38,676 nt of DNA from Aquisalimonas sp. (GTDB taxonomy: Bacteria; Pseudomonadota; Gammaproteobacteria; Nitrococcales; Aquisalimonadaceae). This document shows, piece by piece, positions 23,512 through 32,900 of the stretch. The DNA is taken from assembly GCF_007120195.1 (NCBI RefSeq), contig NZ_SKOG01000278.1:1-38676 (forward strand), in the 5' to 3' direction. A program made the translations under genes and the position numbers. The notes below the pieces were generated by a model that was not told where the DNA came from, made no database searches, and worked only from the letters and a program-made list of their open reading frames with translations. How positions within the stretch are numbered: the stretch's first letter is position 1; the number at the start of each line of letters is the position of its first letter.

Positions 23512-25314
23512 ATGAGTCAGTCCCAAGGTCCAACATCGCAGGTTGATCCGGAAAAGCTCTCCAATTCCATGCTGGAGGTGGCGGGAAAAAGCCAGAAGCT
23601 TGTCCAGGATTTTCTCTCGCGGCAGGAGTCGATGAAGACGATCAGCGGGGATGATTCCCGCCACATGCTGCAGCTGTTCCAGGATTTCTATGCGCGGCTG
23701 ATGGCTGACCCGGTGGCCCTGGTACAGGCCCAAATGCAGCTGTGGCAGAACTACATGTCGCTGATGCAGAACACCAGCATGCGCATGATGGGAATTCAAT
23801 CCGAGTCGTCGGTGAAGCCAGGGGCGGGCGACAAGCGTTTCAAGGACGCCCAGTGGGAGGAAAACCCACTTTTCGATTTCATCAAGCAGTCCTATCTGCT
23901 CACGGCAGATCATGTCCACAACACGGTGGCGAACGTCGAGGGCTTGGACGACAAGACGAAGCGTAAGGTGGATTTCTACACCCGACAGTTCGTCAATGCG
24001 ATGTCGCCGTCGAATTTTGTCGCCACGAATCCGGAGGTTCTGCAGAAGACCATCGATACCGGTGGCCAGAACCTTCTCGATGGTTTGAATAAGTTGCTAG
24101 AGGATCTGGAGCGGGGTAACGGTGAACTCAAGATCCGCATGACCAAGCCGGACGCGTTCGAGGTCGGCAAGGACGTGGCCATGACTCCCGGCAAGGTCGT
24201 GCACCAGAACGAGCTGATGCAGTTGATTCAGTACGAACCAACCACAGAAAATGTTGCGAAGCGGCCGATCATCATTACGCCGCCATGGATCAACAAGTTT
24301 TATATCCTCGACCTACGCCCGGCGAACTCAGTCGTTCGCTGGCTGGTCGAGCAGGGCCACACGGTGTTCATCATCTCCTGGCGCAATCCGACGCCGGAAC
24401 TCGCCGAGAAGAGCTTCGACGACTACATGCTGGAGGGGCCACTGACCGCGTTGGATGTGGTCGAGGAGATTACCGGCGAATCGGAAATGAACATGGTCGG
24501 GTACTGCCTCGGTGGAACGCTGCTTGCCTGTACGCTGGCCTACTGCGCCGAGAAAGGCGACAAGCGACCCCAGAGCGGCACGTTCTTTGTCACGCTGCTG
24601 GATTTCGAAAACCCTGGAGATCTGGAGCTGTTCATCGACGAGGAGCAACTCGACGTGCTCGACAAGCAGATGGGCGAGCGCGGTGTGCTCAAGGGCAGCC
24701 AGATGGCGACGGCCATGAACATGCTGCGGGATAACGACCTGATCTGGTCGTTTTTCGTCAACAACTACCTGCACGGCGAGGACCCGTTCCCGTTCGATCT
24801 ACTGTACTGGAACCAGGATTCCACCAACATGCCTGCGCGCATGCACTCGTTCTACCTCCGCAACATGTATCTCAAAAACCGTTTGCGGGAGCCCGGCGGT
24901 ATTACCCTCAATGGCGTGCCCATCGATCTCTCCAAGATCGCAGCGCCGGCCTATTACATTTCCACCAAGGAAGACCATATTGCCCCCTGGCTTGCGACCT
25001 ATGAGGGGGCGAAGCTACTGTCCAGTAACGTCAAGTTCACTTTAGGCATGTCCGGCCATATCGCCGGCATCGTGAATCCGCCGTCAAAGAACAAGTACGG
25101 CTACTGGACCAATCCCGAGAGCGGCCAAATCCCGGCGAGCCCGGACGACTGGTTGGAGAAGTCCGAGTTTAATGAAGGCTCCTGGTGGCCGGACTGGCAG
25201 CGCTGGCTTGCTGAGCTAGGTGGTGACGAAGTGCCGTCGCGCAAGGTGGGCAGTAAGAAGCACCCGCCCATCGAGGATGCGCCAGGCAGTTATGTTCGGG
25301 AACGCCACGACTGA
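23512..25314 (+). CDS. phaC: Class I poly(3-hydroxyalkanoate) synthase PhaC
   Basis: A 600-residue enzyme that polymerises (R)-3-hydroxyacyl-CoA into storage granules. The lipase-like box is GYCLGG at 330-335 with nucleophile Cys332. The other triad members are Asp488 (TKEDHIAPW) and His516 (GMSGHIAG), in the same spacing as Cupriavidus PhaC. The length and long N-terminal region indicate class I rather than class III, and no phaE or phaB is nearby. ATG 23512 has GAGGGG upstream; the longer open frame upstream lacks similarity. It is monocistronic here, since the next gene is convergent. Confidence 0.95.
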   Translation: MSQSQGPTSQVDPEKLSNSMLEVAGKSQKLVQDFLSRQESMKTISGDDSRHMLQLFQDFYARLMADPVALVQAQMQLWQNYMSLMQNTSMRMMGIQSESSVKPGAGDKRFKDAQWEENPLFDFIKQSYLLTADHVHNTVANVEGLDDKTKRKVDFYTRQFVNAMSPSNFVATNPEVLQKTIDTGGQNLLDGLNKLLEDLERGNGELKIRMTKPDAFEVGKDVAMTPGKVVHQNELMQLIQYEPTTENVAKRPIIITPPWINKFYILDLRPANSVVRWLVEQGHTVFIISWRNPTPELAEKSFDDYMLEGPLTALDVVEEITGESEMNMVGYCLGGTLLACTLAYCAEKGDKRPQSGTFFVTLLDFENPGDLELFIDEEQLDVLDKQMGERGVLKGSQMATAMNMLRDNDLIWSFFVNNYLHGEDPFPFDLLYWNQDSTNMPARMHSFYLRNMYLKNRLREPGGITLNGVPIDLSKIAAPAYYISTKEDHIAPWLATYEGAKLLSSNVKFTLGMSGHIAGIVNPPSKNKYGYWTNPESGQIPASPDDWLEKSEFNEGSWWPDWQRWLAELGGDEVPSRKVGSKKHPPIEDAPGSYVRERHD

Positions 25315-25417
25315 CCCATGGGCGCAATGGCTGGAGGTCGGCTGTGCGCCGGGCTCCAGCCGTTCCCGCTACGTTTAGAGTCGTCGAGCTGGTACGCCTG
25401 CGGCGTTCTCTGCGGGG

Positions 25418-26620
25418 TCAGTCTATCGACAGGTGCGAGCGAATCCGGATCTCACCCTCTAGCGTGCGGTGCACCGGGCAGCGATCCGCAATCTCCAGCA
25501 TCCGCTGCCGCTGTTCTTCGCTTAGGTCACCTTCGATCGAAATGGAGCGCGTCAGCTCGTCCAGTCTGCCCTCGCGGGTTTCGCAGTCTTCGCAGTCCCT
25601 CGCGTGCACTTTGCGGTGCGTCACCCCGCAGGTCACTCTGTCAACCGGCAGCTTTTTCTGGCGGGCATACATGTTCAAGGTCATCACGGTGCAGGCGCCC
25701 AGGGCAGAAGCGAGGTACTGATACGGATCAGGGCCCATGTCCGTGCCGCCATGGGCTTGCGGCTCATCCGCTGTGAGCCCGTGCCGACCCGTTTGCACGC
25801 TGCACAGAAACCGGTCCTCCGTGCGCCCCCGCACCAGTGCGCCGTCGGCCGGCTCCGGTCGCTGAAACTGCAAGAACCGGGACGCCCAGGCCGCCATCAC
25901 GCCACCGGCGTACTCCGAGTCCTCGGCGCTTGAGAGCAGATGATCGGCATTATCGAGGCTGATAAAGCTCTTCGGGTGCAATGCCGCGGCGAAAATGGCC
26001 TGGGCCTGATCGACGGAGACGATTCGGTCGTTGGGTGCGTGCATGACCAGCAGTGCGCGTCGCAGGCGTCGCAGGCGCTCCGCCAGGTCATGGTTGCGCG
26101 CGTCTTCGATGAAGTCGCGCCGGATTCGAAACGTCCGCCCGGCGAGTTCGACCTCGGCACTACCCGTTTCCTCGATGCGCTCGCGGTCTTCGCCGAGCTG
26201 CTTGAGGACGTGATCCGGGCGCGAGGGGGCGCCCAGTGTGGCAACCGCGCGCACGCTCTGCAGACGTTCGGCGACGGCGAGTACGGCGGTACCGCCCAGC
26301 GAGTGGCCCACCAGGAGCTGGGGCGCGGCCAGGTGCTCCGTCAGCCAGGCGGCGGCATCTTCCAGATCGTCGAGGTTGCTGGAGAACGTGGTATCGGCGA
26401 AATCGCCTTCGCTCTCGCCCAGCCCCGTGAAGTCGAAGCGCAGCACCGCGAAGCCGGATCGGGCCAGCGCGCGGGTGACGTTCCGGGCTGCTTTGATGTT
26501 GCGCGAGCAGGTAAAGCAATGGGCAAATACCGCCGTTGCCTGCCAGGAGCCACCTGCAGGCAGCTCCAAGGTGCCGGTGAGTTGCAGGCCGTTGCGCGCC
26601 GGGAATCGAATGGTGGCCAT
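25418..26620 (-). CDS. Alpha/beta hydrolase - OsmC fusion protein
   Basis: A 400-residue bifunctional-looking protein. Residues 1-255 are an alpha/beta hydrolase with nucleophile elbow GHSLGG, an early HCFTCSRN oxyanion region, and candidate acid and base in APNDRIVS and NADHLL. Residues about 265-400 are an OsmC/Ohr-like domain with two redox cysteines, one in LGACTVMTLNMYARQK and one in DRCPVHRTL, as used for thiol-dependent hydroperoxide reduction. This hydrolase-OsmC arrangement is known in proteobacteria; its natural substrate is not established. AGGA precedes the ATG. It is convergent with phaC. Confidence 0.9.
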   Translation of the reverse strand: MATIRFPARNGLQLTGTLELPAGGSWQATAVFAHCFTCSRNIKAARNVTRALARSGFAVLRFDFTGLGESEGDFADTTFSSNLDDLEDAAAWLTEHLAAPQLLVGHSLGGTAVLAVAERLQSVRAVATLGAPSRPDHVLKQLGEDRERIEETGSAEVELAGRTFRIRRDFIEDARNHDLAERLRRLRRALLVMHAPNDRIVSVDQAQAIFAAALHPKSFISLDNADHLLSSAEDSEYAGGVMAAWASRFLQFQRPEPADGALVRGRTEDRFLCSVQTGRHGLTADEPQAHGGTDMGPDPYQYLASALGACTVMTLNMYARQKKLPVDRVTCGVTHRKVHARDCEDCETREGRLDELTRSISIEGDLSEEQRQRMLEIADRCPVHRTLEGEIRIRSHLSID

Positions 26621-27028
26621 GGGCAGTCCTGTTCAGGTCAGGGGTGACATGGAGGGGACCTTCGGTGCTGGATCGAACCACTTCCAGCATAGCAGTCCGG
26701 CTGCGGCGGGGGCGTAAAAATGCGCCCAGCCAAGCGGTTGCCAGGACCACGGCATCGAGCAGGTCGTCTTCCAGGTCAGGGTAGGGGGGCAGCCCGCCGT
26801 AAGTGAACAAAGACGGCAGGGGAACACCGAAGTCGATTCGACCCGCGCTGCCGTGCCTGAGGACACGCTACCGGGGAATCTCTAGGATGACCTGTGCCGC
26901 GATACGCGTTCTGGCCAAAGGAGCGCTGGCCGGTTGTGTAACGTCGGCGGCGCCCTCCCATACAGTACACGGGTCGTTATACTGATCGCAGCGCCCGACC
27001 AACGAGCGAAAACAACTTGTGAGGGACT
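26621..27028. other. Intergenic region, divergent; possible decayed coding remnant
   Basis: About 400 bases between the hydrolase-OsmC gene and the hotdog gene. A minus-strand frame around 26690-26860 reads protein-like (PPYPDLEDDLLDAVVL) but has no good start and runs into the next gene out of frame, so it may be a remnant. A TATACT at about 26976 is a possible -10 element for the rightward gene, with no clear -35. Confidence 0.25.
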
Positions 27029-28000
27029 ATGCCTGCACGCCTCGCGGAGGTAAACGAGGAAGCTTCCGAGCTGATTTTCGAGCGGATTCACATCGACGTC
27101 GCTCGCAACGCCAGCGATGACTTCAACCCGTTCCACGATAGCAGCAAATGGAGCCGCATTCAGGGCAATCCCTTTGGCGGCCCCATCGCTCTGGGCTTTC
27201 AGCTCGAGTGCCTGATGGAGTACCTGGTCAGCATCCAACGCGACCAGGATGGTCTGGAGGCCCCCGGCACCGGCTTCCGCAACTACCAGTTCACCTTCGC
27301 TGACGTGCTTCACCCCGGTGAGCCTTTTTCACCCCGGGTTCACCCGGCGCGGCGCACTACCGACCGAAATGGACGGCCCTTGCTGAGCAACCGCATCACG
27401 GTGCGCAAACGCGAGGGCCTTATCCTCCTCGGTAACGTCCGCGACAGTGACACGCCCCAGTGCGCGGTCGCCGAACAGGGCCTTGCCCTGCTGGGTGTCA
27501 TGCCGGCGGATATTCGGGCCGCCAAGGACCGCTCGACCATCCCCGGCACGGGTTTCTTCCTGAAGCGCAAGTACCTTATGAACGGGAATGCGAAAAACCT
27601 GATTTCGGCTTCGCTGGCGGATCAGAACTGGTATTTCGACGAGATCGAGCGTCGAATCAACTTCCCCGACATGGTGCCCGCCTCGCTGATCTCGTGCGCC
27701 CTGCTGGAACGCGCGGACGCTGTCGGGCATGACTTCTACACCGACCCCATGGTATACGCGGCGCACCATATCAGCGTGGATCAGGGCCGCGCGCGCCGAC
27801 TGCGAAGCAACGACATGCTCCATATTCTTGTCGATGATCCGGTCGAAGTCGCCCAGGCCGAGGGGCTGCGCGGCGCCAAACTCGTGCAGCAGCGGCACCG
27901 ATGCCTCGGGATACTCTCCGACGGGAGCACCCTGTTCGGGGCGGAAGTCCTGCTGGCGCCATTGCGGTCCATCCACTTGCGCGGCGGCGAGTCCTGCTAG
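27029..28000 (+). CDS. MaoC/hotdog-like protein near the PHA synthase
   Basis: A 323-residue soluble protein. The N-terminal part has the hydratase-like motif of MaoC/PhaJ hotdog proteins: [13 protein letters not shown], then [14 protein letters not shown], equivalent to D-x-N-P-x-H ... P-I-A-H-G, but the second motif lacks its usual His. The remainder has no second clear motif and may be another hotdog half. PhaJ-like enzymes supply (R)-hydroxyacyl-CoA to PhaC, which lies 1.7 kb upstream, but the altered motif makes activity uncertain. The TAG stop (27998-28000) is supplied by the CTAG of a dispersed motif, so the native C-terminus may have been changed. Confidence 0.6.
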   Translation: MPARLAEVNEEASELIFERIHIDVARNASDDFNPFHDSSKWSRIQGNPFGGPIALGFQLECLMEYLVSIQRDQDGLEAPGTGFRNYQFTFADVLHPGEPFSPRVHPARRTTDRNGRPLLSNRITVRKREGLILLGNVRDSDTPQCAVAEQGLALLGVMPADIRAAKDRSTIPGTGFFLKRKYLMNGNAKNLISASLADQNWYFDEIERRINFPDMVPASLISCALLERADAVGHDFYTDPMVYAAHHISVDQGRARRLRSNDMLHILVDDPVEVAQAEGLRGAKLVQQRHRCLGILSDGSTLFGAEVLLAPLRSIHLRGGESC

Positions 28001-28008
28001 TGTCCTGT
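27997..28008 (-). repeat. Dispersed 12-bp motif, copy 2 (inverted)
   Basis: CTAGTGTCCTGT, the exact reverse complement of ACAGGACACTAG at 109-120 and 32962-32973. It forms the left end of the 28-33 kb block. Its TAG ends the hotdog gene, and the palindromic CTAG also ends an open frame on the other strand. Confidence 0.55.
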
Positions 28009-28516
28009 TCGCGAGCTGGTCTGCCGTCGTGGGGCAGGTGCTCGGCATCGTCCGCCCGGCCGCGCCCGGCTCGCCGGCGGGCTCTGGGGCCTGTTCCCCG
28101 GTGAAATATCGAGCACGATGGACCAGGCTGGTGCCGCCGGCGTTACGCCGACGGCCTCTGTGCCCATGGTCTGTCGCTTCCTGTGCGTGTTGGCGTTGTC
28201 CTCGCCGGTGCGGTTGGGCGCGTGGCCCTGCGGCGAGGCCTCGAAGGCGGCCAGCGCTTCCAGCCACTGCTTGCAGCCGGCATGTCAACCCGACTCATTC
28301 CAGAGGCAATTCGCGAGTAAGATCGACGACCAAGCGCAGGCGCCGACAAACGCGGGGAGGGGTGCTGCGGGTGCTGACGGACGAAACGGCGATTTATACT
28401 GCCTATACACAGATATGTCGGCATCCGGGGCCTCCACCCGCCACCGCAGTCTTCGTTACCATGGCGGTTTGGCCGCTGCGACCGGCCCGCCCATCCATGG
28501 ATGCCGAAGGTCGACA
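28009..28516. other. Intergenic region inside the repeat-bounded block
   Basis: About 500 bases with no confident gene. The minus-strand frame from about 28285 to 28000 is open for about 95 codons, has no start, and its first 35 codons read protein-like ([15 protein letters not shown]). It ends at the CTAG of the dispersed motif. It could be the truncated end of a lost gene; otherwise I see nothing here. Confidence 0.25.
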
Positions 28517-30454
28517 ATGATGTCTCCCGACACCGCCGCCGACACGCTTCCCGACGTTCTCGCCGGGCCAGTGCTGCGACGAATTGCCCCGTTGCGCCTC
28601 GTGATCTGGCTGGTGGCCTCGCGCCCCCTAAAGCTCGAGCTGATGCTTCACCCGGCGGGACACCCCCCGCGCCGTCTGACCCTGAACGACCGCCGCCTTA
28701 GGCGCGTGCCGCTGGGCCGCCATGCCTGGCTGTACCTGATCGACGTGCCCCTCGACACGCCGTTGCCCCACGGCGTGCGCATCGACTACGACCTGAAGAT
28801 CGCCGTGGACCAGGGGACGATCGGCATCGCCGACTGGGCGCCCCACCTGTTGCACGAGGGGGCGGCGCATCCCTGCTTCGTGCTCGCCGGCAACCATCGC
28901 CGGCTTCTCCACGGTTCCTGCCGACGCCCGCACCATGACGGCCCGGATGGCCTGGTGCGCGCCGATGCCTGGCTGGCCGAGCGGCGCGAGACACCCGAGG
29001 CCTGGCCCGCCTGGCTGTTGATGACCGGCGACCAGGTCTATGCCGACGACGTCGCCGGCCCCATGCTGGTGGCCATCCACGCGCTGATCCACTGCCTGGG
29101 GCTCTTCGACGAGACCCTGGAGGGCGCCACGGTGGACGACAGCCAGGCCCTCTACAAGGCCTCTGCCACCTACTACCGGCGCGAGGCGCTGTTGCCGGAC
29201 ATAGAGAGCAGCGCCGACCTGCGCGAGCGCTTTTTCGGCGGCGTGCGCAAGCCGGTCTTCACCTCGGCCAACGCCCACAACCACCTGATGACCTTCGCCG
29301 AGGTCATTGCCATGTACCTGCTGGTTTGGTCGCCGGTGCCCTGGCGGCTGGTGGAGATGGCCGAGCCGCCGCTGGCCGAGGAAAAAGCGGCGCTGTTTCG
29401 CCGTGAGCAGGCGATCATCGAGCGCTTCGTCGAAGGGCTGCCAGCCTGCGCACGTCTGATGGCCCACATTCCTTCGCTGATGATCTTCGACGACCACGAC
29501 ATCACTGATGACTGGAACCTCACGGCGGACTGGGAGCTCACCGCCTACGGCCATCCCTTCTCGCGGCGTATCATCGGCAACGCCCTCCTCGCCTACCTGC
29601 TCTGCCAGGGCTGGGGCAACGACCCGGACCGCCTGGCCGGACCGGTGGACGAGGCCGCCGATCTGCTGGAGAACGCGGCGAACACCGATGGTTGGTTGCC
29701 CACCGAAGAGCAGGATGCCGTCATCGGGCGCCTGCTGCGTTTCCAGGGCTGGGAGGTAGAGGTCGACGGGGCGCCGAAGCTGATCATGCTGGACACCCGC
29801 ACCCGACGCTGGCGGAGTGAACGCAGCCCGAAGCGCCCTTCCGGGCTGATGGATTGGGAGGCGCTGTCGGAGCTTCAGCAGCACATCCTTGACGCCCCCT
29901 CGGTGGTCATCGTCTCGCCGGCGCCGATGTTCGGCGTCAAGCTGATCGAGGTGATCCAGAAACTCTTCACCCTCGCCGGCAAGCCGCTGCTGGTGGACGC
30001 CGAGAACTGGATGGCCCACCGCGGCGCGGCCAGCGTGTTGCTCCACATTTTCCGCCACACGCGCACGCCGGGGCATTACGTGATCCTATCCGGCGACGTG
30101 CACTACTCCTTCGCTTACGATATCCGCATCCGCCATCACCCAGAGGGGCCCTGGCTCTGGCAGATCACCTCCAGCGGCGTGAAGAACGCCTTCCCCGATA
30201 CCCTGCTCGGCTGGTTCGACCGCGCTAACCGCTGGCTCTACGCGACGCGTTCACCACTCAACTGGATCACCAAGCGTTGGCCCATGGAGATCAGCCCGAG
30301 AGACCCCGACCAGGCCAAGGCGGGAGAGCGACTCTGGAACGGTGCCGGTATAGGCCTGGTGGAACTCGACCAGAGCGGGCGCCCGCACAGCATTCTTCAC
30401 CTCGATGCCCGCGGCTTCGACGTGACCTTCCCGCCCCGCAATCAAGACGCCTGA
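28517..30454 (+). CDS. PhoD-like metallophosphatase (alkaline phosphatase D family)
   Basis: A 645-residue protein with the metal-binding motifs of the PhoD/alkaline phosphatase D superfamily: MTGDQVYADDV at about 169-179, FDDHDITDDWN at about 323-333, and LSGDVHYSF near 523-531. No Tat or Sec signal is seen, unlike secreted PhoD, so it may act in the cytosol. The substrate is unknown; phosphomono- or diesters are typical. ATG 28517 (or the adjacent 28520) has GAAGG upstream and starts where similarity begins; the longer frame covers the intergenic region. Halomonas-like genomes carry similar proteins, which fits transfer, but this is from memory. Confidence 0.82.
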   Translation: MMSPDTAADTLPDVLAGPVLRRIAPLRLVIWLVASRPLKLELMLHPAGHPPRRLTLNDRRLRRVPLGRHAWLYLIDVPLDTPLPHGVRIDYDLKIAVDQGTIGIADWAPHLLHEGAAHPCFVLAGNHRRLLHGSCRRPHHDGPDGLVRADAWLAERRETPEAWPAWLLMTGDQVYADDVAGPMLVAIHALIHCLGLFDETLEGATVDDSQALYKASATYYRREALLPDIESSADLRERFFGGVRKPVFTSANAHNHLMTFAEVIAMYLLVWSPVPWRLVEMAEPPLAEEKAALFRREQAIIERFVEGLPACARLMAHIPSLMIFDDHDITDDWNLTADWELTAYGHPFSRRIIGNALLAYLLCQGWGNDPDRLAGPVDEAADLLENAANTDGWLPTEEQDAVIGRLLRFQGWEVEVDGAPKLIMLDTRTRRWRSERSPKRPSGLMDWEALSELQQHILDAPSVVIVSPAPMFGVKLIEVIQKLFTLAGKPLLVDAENWMAHRGAASVLLHIFRHTRTPGHYVILSGDVHYSFAYDIRIRHHPEGPWLWQITSSGVKNAFPDTLLGWFDRANRWLYATRSPLNWITKRWPMEISPRDPDQAKAGERLWNGAGIGLVELDQSGRPHSILHLDARGFDVTFPPRNQDA

Positions 30455-30596
30455 CGCCGCCGCCCCCGGGGGCAGGCCCGCAACCACCAGGCCCCAAGGC
30501 CCCCCCCTGCAGCGAGCCGAACGAACGTGCCGGCGGCCGAGGGAGAGCGTCCCAGGCCGAAGCCGGCGGCCAGTCAGAGAGTGATCGTCTCCACGC

Positions 30597-31331
30597 TCAC
30601 CCGGCCTTCAGCGCCTGGCGTTCCAGCTCGACGGCCAGGGCCGGTTCCAGGTCGAGTGCCTTGGCCAGCTGGTCGAGCCAAGCCCGCTCCATGGGATTCT
30701 GCTCGTCGATCACCGCCACGCTGACCAGATAGATCTCCCGGGCCGCCTGGGGGGAGTCGGCCTGACGCGCCAGTGCCTCGGCGTCCAGCGGCGCCTTGAA
30801 CTGCCGCTCGACCCACTCATGCAGTTCCCGGTCGGCACCCAGGGCGTCGATCTGCTCGTTGAGCAGCGCTTGCTCCCGCTCGTCGACATGCCCGTCCGCC
30901 CGCGCCGCCATGATCAGCGCCTGCAGAAGCTCCAGGCTGCGCTGCTCCACGGCCTGGCCACTCAGCTGTTCCACCGGTTGGCCCTGGTTCGTGCTGGTTG
31001 TCTCATTGCCGCGGGAACCGGCCTGGGAATTCTGCCAGGCCTTCCAGGCGAGCACCCCGACCCCGGCGATGGCACCATACTTCAGTGCCTTGCCACCCAG
31101 CTTGCGCCCACGCTTCGAGCCCACCAGCAGCCCCAGGGCGCCACCGCCGAGCAGGCTCTTCATGTCGAATCCACCGCTTGCGGAGGCGGCTCCCTGCCGG
31201 CCACTGGCCTGCTGGCCACCGCCGTACTGTCTTGACAGCCCCTCGAACATCCCCTGTAGATCAACACCGCCGGCGCCGGATTTGCCGCCGGCCTGCTGCA
31301 TCAACTGATCGAGAATCCTGCTGGCGTTCAT
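30597..31331 (-). CDS. DUF533/TerB-like protein (YebE type)
   Basis: A 244-residue protein. The N-terminal 60 residues are glycine/glutamine-rich and low-complexity. A glycine-zipper and hydrophobic segment follows (SLLGGGALGLLVGSKRG, then a GAIAGVGVLAWKAW membrane-like stretch). The C-terminal ~130 residues are helical with the TerB/DUF533 pattern: LLQALIMAARADGHVDEREQALL and the later IDEQNPMERAWLDQLAKAL. It probably attaches to the inner membrane; E. coli YebE is the named relative and its function is unknown. AGAGGAG upstream supports ATG 31331. It is convergent with the PhoD-like gene, and a dispersed motif lies 20 bases upstream. Confidence 0.85.
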   Translation of the reverse strand: MNASRILDQLMQQAGGKSGAGGVDLQGMFEGLSRQYGGGQQASGRQGAASASGGFDMKSLLGGGALGLLVGSKRGRKLGGKALKYGAIAGVGVLAWKAWQNSQAGSRGNETTSTNQGQPVEQLSGQAVEQRSLELLQALIMAARADGHVDEREQALLNEQIDALGADRELHEWVERQFKAPLDAEALARQADSPQAAREIYLVSVAVIDEQNPMERAWLDQLAKALDLEPALAVELERQALKAG

Positions 31332-31350
31332 GGCGTTGCTCCTCTTGGAA

Positions 31351-31363
31351 AGTGTCCTGTAGC
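31351..31363 (-). repeat. Dispersed motif, copy 3, 13-bp inverted match to copy 4
   Basis: AGTGTCCTGTAGC, whose reverse complement GCTACAGGACACT occurs exactly at 32959-32971. It shares the 10-base core with the other copies but lacks the flanking CTAG. It sits between the TerB-like gene start and the IS66-like remnant. Confidence 0.5.
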
Positions 31364-31559
31364 TGACCTGCAGCCAATCTTGTCGTTCACATCACCGGTA
31401 CACCGCTGACCCGGCAATGCAGGTGGAAGGCTGAAGGGATAGTAGACCAGAAGGCCGAGGTTGCCGCTTGAGTGACCGGGTCGCGGTCCGCCCGAGTGGC
31501 ACCGAGGAGCGCTGTTGGCTACGGGATTGCGCCGCTCAGCCCAGATCCTGCATTGTGAG

Positions 31560-31705
31560 ACCTGCTGACAGCAGGGCGCGCGGAGTGCCTCCGGCGTCCT
31601 CGCCGTCGGCAGTTGCTCGAAGAGGTCAGTCAGGTAGGCATACGGCCCCAGGCCGCCGGCTGTGGCGGTTAGGACCAGCGCATTCTGTGTGTCCCCCGGT
31701 TGCAA
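31560..31705 (-). pseudogene. IS66-family transposase remnant (C-terminal fragment)
   Basis: The minus-strand frame here encodes ALVLTATAGGLGPYAYLTDLFEQLPTART (read from about residue 9), which closely resembles the conserved C-terminal end of IS66 TnpC transposases (E-T-A-x-x-N-G-L-E-P-Y-A-Y-L-R-x-x-F-x-x-L-P-x-A-x-T). The rest of the transposase, its DDE domain and tnpA/tnpB are absent. No IS66 terminal repeats were recognised. It is a decayed fragment inside the repeat-bounded block. Frame changes follow the conserved stretch. Confidence 0.5.
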
Positions 31706-31810
31706 CCCCGTCGTCCCCCAGGGCGAGCCGTTGTTGCATCCGATAACAGGGCGGGGGTGGGGGGCGAGCGGACCGGCGCAGCGTACCGACGCGCCGGCGC
31801 AGCAATGACG

Positions 31811-32650
31811 TCAGCCGTCGGCACGGGGCCGTAACGCGAGCACCGGGCAATTGATACTGTGAATGACGTCGCGAGCGACGCTGCCAAAGGCGAGCTTGCG
31901 CACCCCGGTGTGGCCATGGGTGGTCATGGCCACGATGGCACCCGGGTAGCCCGCCACGTACTCCGCGATCGTGCGGCCCGGATCCCTTCCGTGCAGGACG
32001 TCCCAGTTGGCCTTCAGGTGGTGGTCGCGTTGTACCTCCGCGGCCTTGGACTGTAGATATCCGGACTCGGCGGCATCCTGGATCATCGCCTGGTGCGATG
32101 CCTCCGGCTGCTGTACTTGCACAAGCATGAGTCCGGAGCCGGTGGCGCTGGCCATGGCCGCCGCAGGTGCGAGGATACGTTCGGACAGCTCGGAGCCATC
32201 AAGACAGGCGATGACGGTCCGCAGTGGTCCCTGCCAGTCGGCACTGAAGCGGGGGCCGATCAGGGCGACAGGGTGGGCGGAACCTTCGAGAATGTCGCTG
32301 GCGACACTGCCCAGGAGGACATCTCCGATGGCGCTGCGGGCGTGGGTTGCCATGCACACCAGGGCGTCCGGCGATTGATTGATCACTCGCATGAGCGTGC
32401 CTTCGCGCTCGCCAATCGGCACGGTGTTGAGATCGGCTTTGAGGATGGAGATCTGCGGTTCACGGATGCCGCGCTGCTCCGCTTCCTCGCGGACGCCACG
32501 GCGGCGCGCCTCGATCTCGGACTCGGTGGGGACGATGGACACCAGATGCAGGCTGCGTCCGGTCTGTTTCGCCAAGACGCTGGCGGGAATCATCGCAGCC
32601 AGTGAGCGCCGGGTCCAGTCGACGGGGACAATGACTTCCGGGGTGGTCAT
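31811..32650 (-). CDS. Tandem universal stress protein (UspA family)
   Basis: A 279-residue cytosolic protein with two Usp domains. Each ends in the ATP-binding type motif: ATHARSAIGDVLLGSVASDIL in domain one (about residues 100-120, given as landmarks only) and THGHTGVRKLAFGSVARDVI in domain two. Domain two has the complete G-x2-G-x9-G-S pattern; domain one replaces the first glycine with alanine. The N-terminus is a short beta strand, IVPVDWT. A strong AGGAGGAG ribosome site precedes ATG 32650. It is divergent from the enzyme I gene and lies inside the repeat-bounded block. Its specific stress role cannot be read from sequence. Confidence 0.9.
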   Translation of the reverse strand: MTTPEVIVPVDWTRRSLAAMIPASVLAKQTGRSLHLVSIVPTESEIEARRRGVREEAEQRGIREPQISILKADLNTVPIGEREGTLMRVINQSPDALVCMATHARSAIGDVLLGSVASDILEGSAHPVALIGPRFSADWQGPLRTVIACLDGSELSERILAPAAAMASATGSGLMLVQVQQPEASHQAMIQDAAESGYLQSKAAEVQRDHHLKANWDVLHGRDPGRTIAEYVAGYPGAIVAMTTHGHTGVRKLAFGSVARDVIHSINCPVLALRPRADG

Positions 32651-32900
32651 TCTCTGCTCCTCCTGTGCAGGCGCCTGGATCGAGGCGTCCCGTTGGTTAA
32701 GAGGCTATCGTGTCGCGGCCGTCATCCCCTTGATCAGGATCAACAGATCACGCATCGGTGTGAACAGCCGCGCCGTTGCGCCCAAGTGGTGGGTTTGCAG
32801 TTGTGGATTTTCGGCGGGCTTGAGGGACAGGGTGTTTAGGATGCCTATACTTCCAGAAGGAAGGCGCGACCAGCCTCCGCTCGTCATGCAGCGCCTACAT

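Noticed and set aside
26160-26810. Minus-strand frame extending from the hydrolase-OsmC gene region
   Set aside because: Its start is a TTG without a ribosome site, and most of it overlaps the well-supported hydrolase out of frame. Only a possible remnant near 26690-26860 is noted.
28009-28285. Open minus-strand frame as a gene
   Set aside because: It has no start codon or family match. It is kept only as a possible remnant.
28628-30076. A 482-codon minus-strand frame opposite the PhoD-like gene
   Set aside because: It is low-complexity, His/Arg/Gly-rich and lacks domains. The plus-strand protein has the full metal motifs.
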